In this document: positions 1 through 8,612 of the stretch, one piece after another
How positions within the stretch are numbered: position 1 is the first letter of the stretch
Layout: every line of letters starts with the position of its first letter
Source of the DNA: CAWKOH01 sp963851245
GTDB taxonomy: Bacteria > Actinomycetota > Acidimicrobiia > Acidimicrobiales > Palsa-688
Assembly: GCA_963851245.1 (NCBI GenBank)
Contig: CAWKOH010000001.1
Coordinates: 372,001-436,000 of the forward strand
Direction of reading: 5' to 3'
DNA: 64,000 nt
The notes under the pieces: generated by a model
The model's input: only the letters and a program-made list of their open reading frames with translations
Told to the model about the DNA's origin: nothing
The model's database searches: none
Program-made: the position numbers and the translations under genes

Positions 1-1069
1 TCTTCCCTCGATGGCTCGGAGCACGGCGTCGCGGATGGACCCGGCGTCCAGGAGCTCGCCTTGGCGCATGCCGCTGTAGTCGATGCTCACGCCGCCTATC
101 TGGAATACCTTGCTCCGGTCGGTGACGCTCAGGCGCACATCGTCGACCATCTGGCCGGCGTTGACCTCGAAAACCAACGACCTGCCGGCATTGCTCACTG
201 AGCCGGCGCAGAGCGTCCTCCGGGAAGGGCCACAGGGTGACGGGCCGGAACGACCCAACTCTCTTACCATCCGCCCGCAGCTCGTCGACCACGTAGTCCA
301 CGAACGGTCCCGACGTCCCGAACGAGACCACCAGGTATTCGGCATCATCGGCCTGATAGGACTCGTGGCGGGCCTCGGTCCGGGCCAGGTCGGCGAACTT
401 CGCCGCCACTTTCTTCCACTGCCCGTCGGGACCCAGTCCCGGATTGGTTACCGTGCCCATGGCCCAGGACCAGATCTGGCGGCTGTGCCCGGTCCCACCG
501 GTAGTGCCGTCGAGCGCCCAGTCCTTCGCCGGCAGAGGGCCGTAGTCCCGTTTCGACACATCCACGCTCATGTGAGTGTCGCCGATCAGGTAGTCGCCGT
601 ACAGAATGACCGGAGCCCGGTACTTGTCCGCCAGGTGAAAGAGCACCTGGGTCTGCTCCACCGCCTCGGCCACATCCTTGGGGGCCATCGTGATGGTCCG
701 GTAGTCGCCCCAGCCTCCACCGCGGGTGCACTGGAAATAGTCCTGCTGGCCCCGCCCCATGGTGAAGATCACGAGGGGGAGCTCGTCCAGGGCGGCCTCG
801 GCGATGCCCTCCTGCATGAGAGCGACGCCCTGCCCACACGACCCGGTACCGGCCCGGGCGCCGGCTGCGGCGGCGCCGAGAGCCATGTTGATCCCCTCCA
901 TCTCGCTCGCCGAGTTCAGACACACCCCACCGCTCTGAGGCATCAGTCGGGCAAAGCTCTCGAGCAGACCGGTAAAGGGGAGCATCGGGTAGCCGGTGAA
1001 GAAGCGGCAGTTGGCGGCCAGTGCGGCCAGTGCCACTGCATCCGATCCTTGCAGCAGGTCAAGCGCCAT
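1..1069 (-). CDS. 2-oxoacid:ferredoxin oxidoreductase alpha subunit (partial, frameshifted)
   Basis: This is the pyrimidine-domain (alpha) subunit of a VOR/KOR-type enzyme that oxidatively decarboxylates a 2-oxoacid to an acyl-CoA and passes electrons to ferredoxin. The N-terminus carries a family-typical stretch (GSDAVALAALAANCRFFTGY) followed by SASEMEGI and a GTGSCGQG loop. The start ATG overlaps the end of the ferredoxin subunit by 11 bases, which supports co-translation. The frame breaks near position 174: one extra C (minus-strand G) separates QCRQVV from FEVNAGQMVDDVRL in the next frame. The gene runs off the left edge; a TPP-binding beta subunit would be expected next. Substrate cannot be assigned. 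Confidence 0.82.
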   Translation of the reverse strand, partial: MALDLLQGSDAVALAALAANCRFFTGYPMLPFTGLLESFARLMPQSGGVCLNSASEMEGINMALGAAAAGARAGTGSCGQGVALMQEGIAEAALDELPLVIFTMGRGQQDYFQCTRGGGWGDYRTITMAPKDVAEAVEQTQVLFHLADKYRAPVILYGDYLIGDTHMSVDVSKRDYGPLPAKDWALDGTTGGTGHSRQIWSWAMGTVTNPGLGPDGQWKKVAAKFADLARTEARHESYQADDAEYLVVSFGTSGPFVDYVVDELRADGKRVGSFRPVTLWPFPEDALRRLSEQCRQVVGFRGQRRPDGRRCAPERHRPEQGIPDRRREHRLQRHAPRRAPGRRVHPRRRAPSHRGK

Positions 1070-1316
1070 CCGCCACCTCGGTGTGGAGGACGGGGACGGC
1101 GAACTTGAACACCTCGAATACGAAATCGGGGCATACGTCATAACAGGCCCGACAGGCGGTGCAGCCCTCGGACAGCTCGGGATAGGCGAAACCATGGCCG
1201 TTCAGGGCCGTGGACATATGCAGCACGCCCGGGCGGCAAGCCGGGATGCAGAGCTCGCAACCCTTGCACTGCTCGACGTTGATGGTGACCGTGCCGCGGG
1301 TCAACCCGCCTGTCAT
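1059..1316 (-). CDS. 4Fe-4S ferredoxin-type delta subunit of 2-oxoacid oxidoreductase
   Basis: A protein of 85 residues with two 4Fe-4S motifs: CKGCELCIPAC near residues 17-27 and CTACRACYDVC near residues 52-62, each followed downstream by a Pro as in bacterial-type 2[4Fe-4S] ferredoxins. It would relay electrons from the thiamine active site to soluble ferredoxin. ATG overlaps the TGA of the gamma subunit (ATGA), and its own 3' end overlaps the alpha subunit, so gamma-delta-alpha form one translationally coupled operon. Confidence 0.88.
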   Translation of the reverse strand: MTGGLTRGTVTINVEQCKGCELCIPACRPGVLHMSTALNGHGFAYPELSEGCTACRACYDVCPDFVFEVFKFAVPVLHTEVADGA

Positions 1317-1906
1317 GAGGCCTCGCTGGTGATGGCGGCCGGCTGCGCCCAGGCGGGTGCAGCCAGGGGGGTGGCGGCGCCGGATCCGGCCCGCAGCGCT
1401 GCTTCATTGCCGACCAGGTGCTGGGTGCGATACGGCGGGACCAGACGACGCATGGCGGTTACGAGGGCGTCTATCGAGCAAAGTCCCGTCAGGGTGCAGT
1501 AGGCGCCGAGCAGGACAAGGGAACCCCCGAGTGGCGCCCCGGCATCGACGGCCAGCTGCTGGGCCGCGAAACGGAATGCGGTCAAGCCCTCGTGAGGAAA
1601 CTCGTCGGGGATCATGTCCCCGTTGGCGACCACGATCCCACCCGGACGGATTCGCACCCGCGTCGGTTCCCAGTACTCCTCGGACATGACGAGGGCGGAC
1701 CACGCCGACGGCAGAATGGGCAGGGCCCGGAGGCCCTCGTCGGCTACCACGACGGACGCATCGGTCTGCCCACCCCGCATGGCACCGGCGTAGTGGCCGC
1801 ACATCATGGCCTGGCGGCCATCTATCACCGCCCCCAGGGCGAGGGTCTTGGAAGCGAGCTGGATGCCCTGCCCTCCAATCCCGGTGAACATGACCTCGAC
1901 CTGCAT
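1313..1906 (-). CDS. 2-oxoacid:ferredoxin oxidoreductase gamma subunit
   Basis: Gamma (CoA-binding) domain, 197 residues. The N-terminal FTGIGGQGIQLASKTLA motif (about residues 6-22) and the MRGGQTDASVV segment are hallmarks of pyruvate/ketoisovalerate oxidoreductase gamma subunits. I chose the ATG at 1906 rather than the upstream in-frame one because a GGGGGA ribosome-binding site precedes it by seven bases and the family signature begins right after it. It is the first gene of the gamma-delta-alpha operon. The last 25 residues are Ala/Pro-rich and probably a linker-like tail. Confidence 0.87.
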   Translation of the reverse strand: MQVEVMFTGIGGQGIQLASKTLALGAVIDGRQAMMCGHYAGAMRGGQTDASVVVADEGLRALPILPSAWSALVMSEEYWEPTRVRIRPGGIVVANGDMIPDEFPHEGLTAFRFAAQQLAVDAGAPLGGSLVLLGAYCTLTGLCSIDALVTAMRRLVPPYRTQHLVGNEAALRAGSGAATPLAAPAWAQPAAITSEAS

Positions 1907-2074
1907 CTGTGAATCCCCCGGTCGCCTCTTTCGGGAAGGTAGCACAGACAAAAGATACCGGTGTCATTCAGCGCCGTCTCGACGGGAGCTATATATCATC
2001 CGCTTCGTGAATGAACCGGATCGTGTGATCATCAAGCCAGCCGGCCGACCCCCTCCTCTGCTCGAGGCGCCGAG

Positions 2075-3113
2075 ATGAGGGCGGTCCGGGTTGTCCGCCA
2101 CGGGGAACCGGGGGAGGTCGTCGAGGTCCAGGACATCCCCGCACCGGACCCCGGTCCCGGCCAGGCTCGGGTCGCGGTATCGGCGGCGCCGCTCAACTTC
2201 GGGGACCTGGCCCGCTGCCGGGGCGGCATCGCCAGCGTGACGACCGAGCCTCCATTCACCCTCGGCATGGAGGCCTGCGGCGTGGTCGACGCAGCTGGAC
2301 CAGGCGGGGAGGACTGGGTCGGCCGCCGGGTCGTGGCCATGAGCGTGATGTCGCTCGGAGGCATGGCTGACTTCGCCCTGGCCCAGCTGACCGGCGTCTT
2401 CGACGCTCCCCCCGAGCTCAACGACATTGACGCAGCCGGCCTTCTCCTTCCCTTTCACACGACCTACCTGGCTCTCCACACCCGGGCCCAGATCCGAGCG
2501 CGGTGAGTCGCTTCTGATCACGGGGGCGGCCGGGTCGTTGGGTACGGCCGCCATACAGCTAGGGGTGGCCGCCGGAGCACGGGTGATCGCCGTCGCGGGC
2601 GGCCCGGAGAAGACCAAGGTCTGTGCCGACCTCGGTGCCGAGGCCACCATCGATCACCTCGCCGATGATGTCTTCGACGCCGTGATGGGACACACCGCCG
2701 GCCGCGGCGCCGACGTCGTGGTCGACCTGATCGGCGGCCCAGGAACCGAGACCATCTGGAGCTGCGTGGCTTACCAGGGCCGCTACCTCCCGGTCGGATT
2801 CAACGCCGATCCCCAATCTGGCTTCACGGGTAAGCCGCTTCGCCGGGTGTCGATGGGCAATTTCTCGGTCCTGGGCGTCATACTCGCCTACAACGAGGAG
2901 TCAGTGGCCATGCGGCGTTTCGGCGTGGTTCCCAATCCCCCCGAGGTGGGTCAGGAGGTCCATCAGGCGCTGTGCGCGCTGGTCAGCGACGGATCGATCC
3001 GGCCCTACATAGGGCGGCGTATCACCGTCGACCAAGTACCGGCTGCCCTCGAAGACGAGGATCAACGTCGCACCCTCGGCCGCACCGTCGTCGACTTCAG
3101 CGAGCCCGGATGA
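2075..3113 (+). CDS. NADPH:quinone oxidoreductase / zinc-type alcohol dehydrogenase-like (frameshifted)
   Basis: Medium-chain dehydrogenase/reductase of the QOR type: a GroES-like N-terminal domain (PLNFGDLARCRGG, LGMEACGVV) and a Rossmann domain with GAAGSLGTAAIQL for NADPH. It lacks the zinc-ligand cysteines of true alcohol dehydrogenases, as quinone oxidoreductases do. The total length is 3n+1: one extra base near 2501 makes the first frame stop at 2506, right after HTRAQIRA, while the second frame resumes with GESLLITGAAGS. Restoring one base gives an uninterrupted 345-residue protein of normal family length. The TGA reached here is not a selenocysteine site, because the downstream homology lies in another frame. 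The 3' end overlaps the sulfotransferase start (ATGA). Confidence 0.82.
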
Positions 3114-4261
3114 CCGACCCCGAAGCGCTGGTAGCGCAGGCTGTCGAGTCCACTGGGCTCGAGGACTTCGGAGGCAAGGAGTTCCGGGAGGGTCTGGCGG
3201 TCTACTGCGAGTCCGCTTTCAGCGAAGCCCAGCTGAACGAGATCGGCACGGCTGCGGTGACTGCCAATGTCAGCGGCAGCCTGGCCAATCGACTCCGAGT
3301 GGTGGACTGGGCAGCCCGGCACCCCGAGGTGGCGATGGAGCGGGTCGAAGCGCCCCTCGTGGTGATCGGCATGTTCCGGGCCGGCACCACCCTCTTCAGC
3401 AATCTGCTGGACCAGGATCCTCGTAACCGTCCCCTGCTGCGATGGGAAGCCGCCGACAGCGTGCCGCCCGCGACGCCCGACCAGTTCCGGTCCGGGCCTC
3501 GCGTCGACGCGGCGCGCGCCGGCATGGAGATGCTCGAAACCCTCAACCCCAAGATGGCCATCGTCCACCACGAAGACGCCGACGGTCCGACCGAGTGCAT
3601 ATCTGTCATGAGCCAGGACTTCAAGAGCCTGTCCTGGGAGGCCATAAGCAACGTGCCGGCGTATTCACGGTGGCTGCTCGGCGTCGACCAGCGTTCGGCT
3701 TACGAGTACCACCACCTGGTCCTGCAGGTGCTGCAGCACGGCGGGGTCCGAGGTCGCTGGACCCTGAAGAGCCCTCATCACGCGATTGCCCTCGAGTCGC
3801 TCCTGTCGGTGTATCCGGATGCTCGTCTGGTGCTGATTCATCGCGACCCGGTGGCCCTCTGTGGGTCGGTGTGCAGCCTCATCCAGACCCTTACGGGCAC
3901 TTTCAGCGATGCCGACCACACCGCGTACATAACCGCACACTGGACGGACATGCTCGACACGTCGATACAGCGCATCGAGGCGTTCCGGGCCGCTCACCCC
4001 GAGCACCCCGTGGTCGATGTCCGCTACGACGACCTGGTGGCGGACCCCGTCGGGACAGTGGGCAGGGTCTACGAACGCATCGGGGATCATCTCTCCTCCA
4101 GGGCAGAAGCCGCTATGGCCGACTACGTCACCACCCGGGACAAGCACCGCGCCGGAGCGCATGTCTACGGCCCCACACAGTTCGGCCTTGACCCCGCCGA
4201 GCTAGCGGGGCGGTTCGCTGCCTACTCGGCGCGCTACGACGTGGCGCCGGCGGCGCCATAG
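3110..4261 (+). CDS. sulfotransferase family protein
   Basis: 383 residues. The 5'-phosphosulfate-binding loop is seen as GMFRAGTTLFSNLL (about residues 87-100), matching the Sulfotransfer_3-type pattern G-x-x-R-(S/A)-G-T-T-x-L. The 3'-phosphate-binding region is LKSPHHAIALESLLSVYPDARLV followed by HRDP. Such enzymes transfer sulfate from PAPS to an alcohol or amine acceptor; many actinobacterial paralogues have unknown acceptors. ATG overlaps the quinone oxidoreductase stop, so both are probably co-transcribed. This actinobacterial subgroup is long because of a helical N-terminal extension of about 80 residues. Confidence 0.85.
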   Translation: MTDPEALVAQAVESTGLEDFGGKEFREGLAVYCESAFSEAQLNEIGTAAVTANVSGSLANRLRVVDWAARHPEVAMERVEAPLVVIGMFRAGTTLFSNLLDQDPRNRPLLRWEAADSVPPATPDQFRSGPRVDAARAGMEMLETLNPKMAIVHHEDADGPTECISVMSQDFKSLSWEAISNVPAYSRWLLGVDQRSAYEYHHLVLQVLQHGGVRGRWTLKSPHHAIALESLLSVYPDARLVLIHRDPVALCGSVCSLIQTLTGTFSDADHTAYITAHWTDMLDTSIQRIEAFRAAHPEHPVVDVRYDDLVADPVGTVGRVYERIGDHLSSRAEAAMADYVTTRDKHRAGAHVYGPTQFGLDPAELAGRFAAYSARYDVAPAAP

Positions 4262-4309
4262 GCAGCGTGATAGGCACCACCGCCTCGTCACCGGTTTAGA
4301 GTGGCGGTC

Positions 4310-4588
4310 ATGGAACCAGCGGCGGTGTCTCAGGCGCTCGAAGACGTGAGAGGCCTGGTCCAGGCCGACGGGGGGGACATGGAGCTGGTGGGAATCGATC
4401 AGGACGCCGGGAGCGTGAGCCTGCGGTTGATCCTCGATGGCGTGGACTGCCACGAGTGCGTGATGCCCCGGCCCATCCTCGAAGACATCGCCGCCACCAT
4501 GCTGCGCCGGTCCGTCCCGGACGTGCAGGGCGTCACGATCGATGATCCCCGGGAGCTACCGGGTTACGTCTCTCCTAGCGCCCACTGA
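4310..4588 (+). CDS. NifU-like C-terminal domain protein
   Basis: 92-residue protein resembling the NifU/Nfu iron-sulfur scaffold domain: LVQADGGDMELVGID near residues 14-28 and a CxxC motif (DCHECVMP), where family members usually have CxSCP. Two such cysteines on a dimer interface bind an Fe-S cluster in the family. A TAGAGT -10-like box at 4297-4302 lies seven bases before the ATG, which suggests a leaderless transcript and favours this ATG over the GTG at 4301. The gene converges on the flavoprotein gene across the repeat region. Confidence 0.78.
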   Translation: MEPAAVSQALEDVRGLVQADGGDMELVGIDQDAGSVSLRLILDGVDCHECVMPRPILEDIAATMLRRSVPDVQGVTIDDPRELPGYVSPSAH

Positions 4589-4599
4589 GGCCTGTCCGC

Positions 4600-4705
4600 C
4601 GGCGGGCCCCTTAGGGGGCGGGGCGGGCCGGCGGGGCCGACCGGCCGGCGAGGCGGCGGCCGGCGAGGCGGGGGCGGGCGGGGCGGCGGGGTCGGGGGTT
4701 CCCTA
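4600..4705 (+). other. G-rich stretch with potential quadruplex runs
   Basis: Almost pure G/C DNA with repeated GGGG, GGCGGG and GGCGAGG blocks on the plus strand, between the NifU-like gene and a long hairpin. Runs of three or more G separated by short loops occur many times, so G-quadruplex formation on the plus strand is possible. No gene is seen here. Part of the 402-base gene-free convergent region 4589-4990. Confidence 0.5.
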
Positions 4706-4741
4706 ACGGGTGAGCGGCATCGGTGGGCCGGCCGCGACTTC

Positions 4742-4820
4742 TGGGTCCCAAAATGCTTTTCGGGACCACTTTTACCGCTCACAGCGGTACAACGCGTCCC
4801 GAAAAGCGATTTGGGACCCA
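4742..4820. repeat. long inverted repeat (25-bp arms) with inner hairpin
   Basis: Left arm 4742-4766 and right arm 4796-4820 match as reverse complements at 23 of 25 positions. Between them an inner 6-bp hairpin (accgct, 4774-4779, with agcggt, 4783-4788) has a three-base loop. The arms are less GC-rich than their surroundings and contain tcccaaa and ttttcggg, unlike neighbouring coding DNA. It could be a bidirectional terminator for the two convergent genes, or a REP/MITE-like mobile palindrome. No ORF or target-site duplication is obvious. Confidence 0.75.
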
Positions 4821-4830
4821 CCTGGAGCGG

Positions 4831-4949
4831 CGACCGGCGACCGGCGACGGGCGACGGGCGACCGGCGACCGGCGACCGGCGACGGGCGACCGGCGACGGG
4901 CGACGGGCGACCGGCGACCGGCGACCGGCGACGGGCGACCGGCGACCGG
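4831..4949. repeat. tandem heptamer array, 17 copies of cgaccgg/cgacggg
   Basis: Seventeen uninterrupted 7-base units, each either A = cgaccgg or B = cgacggg, in the order AABBAAABABBAAABAA, then a degenerate unit. The two versions differ only at the fifth base. Open frames through it in all phases are an artefact of a period-7 repeat without stop codons and are not genes. It directly follows the long inverted repeat in the convergent intergenic region. Confidence 0.9.
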
Positions 4950-4990
4950 CAACGGCCCGCCGGCCCGCCGGCCCTTACCCAAACAGCGCT

Positions 4991-6625
4991 TCAGATATCG
5001 CGGGCGGGCTGACAGGCCACGTGCCGTCCGGCCAGGAAGCCGAAGACCATCCCGTTGCCGATGGTGCCGCCGCCGCTCGGGTAGGCCCACCCAAAGGCAT
5101 TGGCGGCCGCATTGCCGGCGGCATAGAGCCCGCCGACCACACCGCCCCCGAGCTTCCTGACCTGACCGTGGCGATCGATCTGCGGGCCGCCGTTGGTTCC
5201 GAGCGCGCCGGGGTAGATCTCAACCGCGTAGTACGGAGGTTGCTCGAGGGGCGCCACCTGGCCCGGCGCCATCAGACCGCGTTCGTGCCGGCCGAAGTCA
5301 GGGTCCTCCCCGAGGCGGGCGTGGTCGTTATAACGGGTGACGGTGGCTTCCAGAGTCGCCCGGTTCACTCCGATCCGGTCGGCCAAGGCCCCTATGGCGT
5401 CCGCCTTGACGGCCCAATCAGGGTCCGGCTGGCCCGGCAACATAGAGAGGATCCGCTGCGAATCTCGGACCGACTGGTCGAAGATCAAGAAGCCCGGGCC
5501 TGCGTTCGGGAACTCGACAGCCTCGGGGTCGTACGTCCCGAATGCTTTGGGGAAGTCGTTGTAGGGCAAAGCCTCGTTGGCAAACCGGAGCCCCTTGCGG
5601 TTGACCACTATTGATGCCGGCGCCCCCCGGCCCCACTCGAACTGAGGGACGAGCTGACCGTCGCGTGTGATCTCCGGATCGAACATGACCGGGGTACCCC
5701 AGTAGGAATCCAGGTTCGCCAGCCTGGCGCCCACCTCGGTAGCCATCGTCAGACCGTCGCCGACGTTGTTCGGGGGGCTGAGCGGCTTGACGTCGTAGCC
5801 GATGTGGGCCTTCACCAGTTCCGGATTCCACTCGAAGCCGCCGCATGCGAGAACCACTCCTTTGCGGGCGCCCAGCCGCAAGCGTCTCCCCTCGGAGTCG
5901 GCCACGACCCCGATGACCTCGCCCCCCTCATTCGTCAAGAGGTGCCGCGCCGGCGTACTCAACCGGACTTCGACACCCCGTTCGAGCAGCCCCTTGAACA
6001 GCCGCGCGATGAGGGCGGCACCCTTGGGCCGGATGTCCTCCTCCTCCCTCCGGCGCAGTTCCTCGAGCAGCTCAGGAGTCTGGGGCAGGAAGTCCTCGGT
6101 CAGAGTGGTTGCAGTACCGAGCGACATCAGCGTGCCCCGCTTGACCAGCCGGCCGGCCCACTCTGTCAGCTCGGTACCGACCGGGAACGGATCGGCCTCG
6201 ACCGCCCGGGCCGGAACAGCCCGGTTGCCCGGGATACCCCAAGGCCAGTAGTAATCGGGCAGCGGCGATATGTGCGTCTTCAGGGGGGTGTGGTCCTCGA
6301 GATAGCGCAGCATCTCGGGGGCGCTGTCGACGTACACCTCGAGGAGCTCCGGGTCCGGCTCGCGGCCACCTGTCAGCCGGCGTAGATACGCCAGGGCGTC
6401 TTCCCGACTGTCGGCTATCCCGGCCTTCTCCATCAGATGGTTCCCGGGTAGCCACGCCGCCCCGCCGGACACCGCCGTGGTGCCGCCCAGCAGTTCGGCC
6501 TTCTCGACAATCAGGACCTCGGCCCCTCCGTCATGAGCCATGGTGGCCGCGGTCAGCGCGGCGCCGCCCGAACCTATGACGACAACGTCAACTTCGCGGT
6601 CCCAGTTCCCCGATCTACCGGCCAC
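4991..6625 (-). CDS. FAD-dependent oxidoreductase, 3-ketosteroid-delta1-dehydrogenase-like
   Basis: 544 residues. The N-terminal dinucleotide-binding motif VVIGSGGAALTAA, followed by the acidic end VEKAELLGGTTAVSGG, and the C-terminal GLYAAGNAAANAFGWAYPSGGGTIGNGMVFG are typical of the KstD/fumarate-reductase flavoprotein family, which removes hydrogens from ring or chain carbons adjacent to a carbonyl. GTG at 6625 is chosen because GGGAGGG lies six bases upstream. Catalytic tyrosines were not verified, so the substrate may be a non-steroid. The next gene upstream on the strand, a thioesterase fusion, is 69 bases away. Confidence 0.83.
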   Translation of the reverse strand: MAGRSGNWDREVDVVVIGSGGAALTAATMAHDGGAEVLIVEKAELLGGTTAVSGGAAWLPGNHLMEKAGIADSREDALAYLRRLTGGREPDPELLEVYVDSAPEMLRYLEDHTPLKTHISPLPDYYWPWGIPGNRAVPARAVEADPFPVGTELTEWAGRLVKRGTLMSLGTATTLTEDFLPQTPELLEELRRREEEDIRPKGAALIARLFKGLLERGVEVRLSTPARHLLTNEGGEVIGVVADSEGRRLRLGARKGVVLACGGFEWNPELVKAHIGYDVKPLSPPNNVGDGLTMATEVGARLANLDSYWGTPVMFDPEITRDGQLVPQFEWGRGAPASIVVNRKGLRFANEALPYNDFPKAFGTYDPEAVEFPNAGPGFLIFDQSVRDSQRILSMLPGQPDPDWAVKADAIGALADRIGVNRATLEATVTRYNDHARLGEDPDFGRHERGLMAPGQVAPLEQPPYYAVEIYPGALGTNGGPQIDRHGQVRKLGGGVVGGLYAAGNAAANAFGWAYPSGGGTIGNGMVFGFLAGRHVACQPARDI

Positions 6626-6694
6626 GCGCCACCCTCCCAAGCTCGGACTCGGCACCAGGCTAGTTGACGGCGGTGTCGCATCTACGTGTCGCGC

Positions 6695-7978
6695 CTACAT
6701 GGCGTTGGTGGCGTCGAGACCCATCTGCTCGGGACTGCGGATGAAGGGGCGGATCATGGCTTGAACGGTGTATGACGCCACCAGCTTGCCGTCCTGGCTG
6801 AAGACCCTTCCATCGCCCTGGGCCAGCCCCCGCCCGGCGTAGATCGCCGGGTTGGCGTACAGGAGCCAATCCGTCACTCTGAACTCGTCGTGAAAGGCGA
6901 TGGACGTGGACATGATCCCCGTCGACAACGTCACGTGCGCCTGGGCTTCGCCGACACCGGGATGGGGTCGCATGGCGGCGGCGATTGTCCAGTGCGTGGT
7001 CGACTGAGCAAGCAAGGCCGCGTGCAGATAGGGCTCCCCGGGATCGTCCTTGAACCGGCACCAGGCGTAGATCTCCGGTGGCCCGACGCGGTCGGGGTCC
7101 GGATGGTAAGCGCCGTCGACGATACGCAGATCCCGGCCGGTAACGCCCATGTCGAGATCCACGGCCTCCTCGGGCCCCGCCACGTCGGGGGAGGCTACCG
7201 CTCCGTGTATGACCGGCTCCGACCCGGCGTCCATCAGCATGAGGCCGGCGCTGCGGAGCTGGTCGTTCTGGCCGATGCGGACTTGGACGGTCGAATAGGT
7301 GCGACCGGCGCGAAGCACGTCGACGTCCACGTCGAGCGGGTCATCGAAGGATGCCGACTTGGAGAAGATCATGTAGCCAGACGTGACCTTCTGGCCGGGC
7401 ACGGTCTTCGAAGCAGCCACGATCCCCTGGGCCAGCATCTGGCCGCCCTCGACCACATTGCGCGGAGTTGGATAGGCCGGTCCCAGGAAACGGCCCGGAC
7501 TGACCGGCTCGACGTCGATCAGGCGAAGAAGGTCAGAGGCATCGCCCCAAATCGGGAAGCGCCGGCGCCGGGTGGGCTGGTGATCACTGTCGCCCGGCCA
7601 GTGCTCGTCGATCTCGATTCGAAGTCGCTCCTGGTAGAAGGCCACGTAGCCCTTTATCCCCGCCACCTCGTCGAACGGTTCCCGGTAGGCCCAGACCAGG
7701 TTGGTCTCGACCGGCTCGGCGGCGGTCAGGTTCCAGTAGTCGGCCAGGCCCTTGAACGGGCACACCGTGTGCATGTCCTCCGCCACCTCGAAGTGCTCCC
7801 AGCGTACGTCGGACTCGGGAAAGTACAGCCGGTCGACGTGCCTGGTCTCCTCGAGGCGGATAGCCGCATCGCTCTCGGCGAGAAGGAGGTCCCCGAACCA
7901 GACGCGAGCCGTGCCCTTTACCGGGACCAGGTCGATCCGGTAGTCAGGATATTTCGGCCATGCCGATTCGATCTCCAC
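6695..7978 (-). CDS. DUF427 domain - acyl-CoA thioesterase II (TesB-like) fusion
   Basis: 427 residues with two parts. Residues about 10-120 resemble DUF427 (VKGTARVWFGDLLLAES, RLYFPESDVRWEHFE, HTVCPFKGLADYWNL). After a basic linker, residues about 155-427 form a double-hotdog TesB-like thioesterase (NVVEGGQMLAQGIVAASKTVPGQKVTSGYMIFSK at its start, VTDWLLYANPAIYAGRGLAQGDGRVFSQDGKLVAS near its end). Thioesterase II hydrolyses acyl-CoA to free acid and CoA. GTG at 7978 is preferred because GGAGG lies seven bases upstream; a TTG at 7999 is possible. I infer a role in the acyl-CoA metabolism of the adjoining SDR and VOC genes. Confidence 0.82.
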   Translation of the reverse strand: MEIESAWPKYPDYRIDLVPVKGTARVWFGDLLLAESDAAIRLEETRHVDRLYFPESDVRWEHFEVAEDMHTVCPFKGLADYWNLTAAEPVETNLVWAYREPFDEVAGIKGYVAFYQERLRIEIDEHWPGDSDHQPTRRRRFPIWGDASDLLRLIDVEPVSPGRFLGPAYPTPRNVVEGGQMLAQGIVAASKTVPGQKVTSGYMIFSKSASFDDPLDVDVDVLRAGRTYSTVQVRIGQNDQLRSAGLMLMDAGSEPVIHGAVASPDVAGPEEAVDLDMGVTGRDLRIVDGAYHPDPDRVGPPEIYAWCRFKDDPGEPYLHAALLAQSTTHWTIAAAMRPHPGVGEAQAHVTLSTGIMSTSIAFHDEFRVTDWLLYANPAIYAGRGLAQGDGRVFSQDGKLVASYTVQAMIRPFIRSPEQMGLDATNAM

Positions 7979-8066
7979 GTCCGCACCTCCGTCCGGCAAC
8001 TGTCCCGTTCACTGAGCAACGTCATGTTCGCGCACATCCATCCCGACGCGGACGGCATCCCTAAAA

Positions 8067-8612
8067 TCACCCGCGCCCGGCGCGCATCTCCTCCGCCCGG
8101 TCCAGAAGTTCCTCCAGGGGGCGGTCGAGCGGGGCGATCTCGCCCGCTGATTGCGCCAGCTGGATGAGCACCCCTCCGGTCTCGCGGGGGTGCAGGTAGG
8201 TCTCCTTCCAACGGGGGCGGTCCAGCCTGGTCCCGAACGGTTCGAACCCGGCCGCTCGCAGGGCGCCGACCGCCACCTCGAGATCCTTGACCTTGAACGT
8301 GACATGGTGCAGGCCGCCGCGTGGGTTGCGCTCGAGGAACCTGCCGACCGAGGGTGAATCGGCCTGGGTGGGCTCGAGCAGCTCGATCAGGCCGCCACCG
8401 GGGTAAGCGATCTGTACGGCCACGTGGCCTCCCCAGGGGTTGAAGCCGCCCCCTGACAGCCACCCGCCCAGTAGATCGAGATACAGCGGGAGCACAGCCC
8501 GGATGGACGGGACGGCATGGGCCACATGGTCGAACACGGCTTCGACCGATCGAAGTGCTTCCGACGTAGCCGTGCCCACCGGCTCGGCGGCCGATTCCGT
8601 GTCCGAGGTCAT
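8067..8612 (-). CDS. VOC family protein, methylmalonyl-CoA epimerase-like
   Basis: 181 residues with the glyoxalase/VOC fold pattern: FDHVAHAVPSIRAVLPLYLDLLGG, then LIELLEPTQADSPSVGRFLERNPRGGLHHVTFKVKDL, and a metal-ligand-like E in GGVLIQL. Order and spacing resemble methylmalonyl-CoA epimerase, but one cannot decide between an epimerase and another VOC lyase from this. ATG overlaps the stop of the upstream SDR (ATGA), so they are co-translated. Confidence 0.75.
   Translation of the reverse strand: MTSDTESAAEPVGTATSEALRSVEAVFDHVAHAVPSIRAVLPLYLDLLGGWLSGGGFNPWGGHVAVQIAYPGGGLIELLEPTQADSPSVGRFLERNPRGGLHHVTFKVKDLEVAVGALRAAGFEPFGTRLDRPRWKETYLHPRETGGVLIQLAQSAGEIAPLDRPLEELLDRAEEMRAGRG

Noticed and set aside
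2075..2506. TGA at 2504-2506 as a second selenocysteine codon
   Set aside because: The downstream homology lies in a different frame, so a one-base shift explains the break; the same frame after TGA shows no related sequence and no hairpin was found.
4831..4956. CRISPR array
   Set aside because: Units are seven bases without spacers and there are no cas genes.
4811..5614. Protein made of ATGDRRP-like repeats
   Set aside because: It exists in several frames on both strands because the heptamer array lacks stops, and it overlaps the KstD-like gene.
6890..8167. 425-residue plus-strand open frame
   Set aside because: It is antisense to the DUF427-thioesterase fusion, whose motifs are clear.
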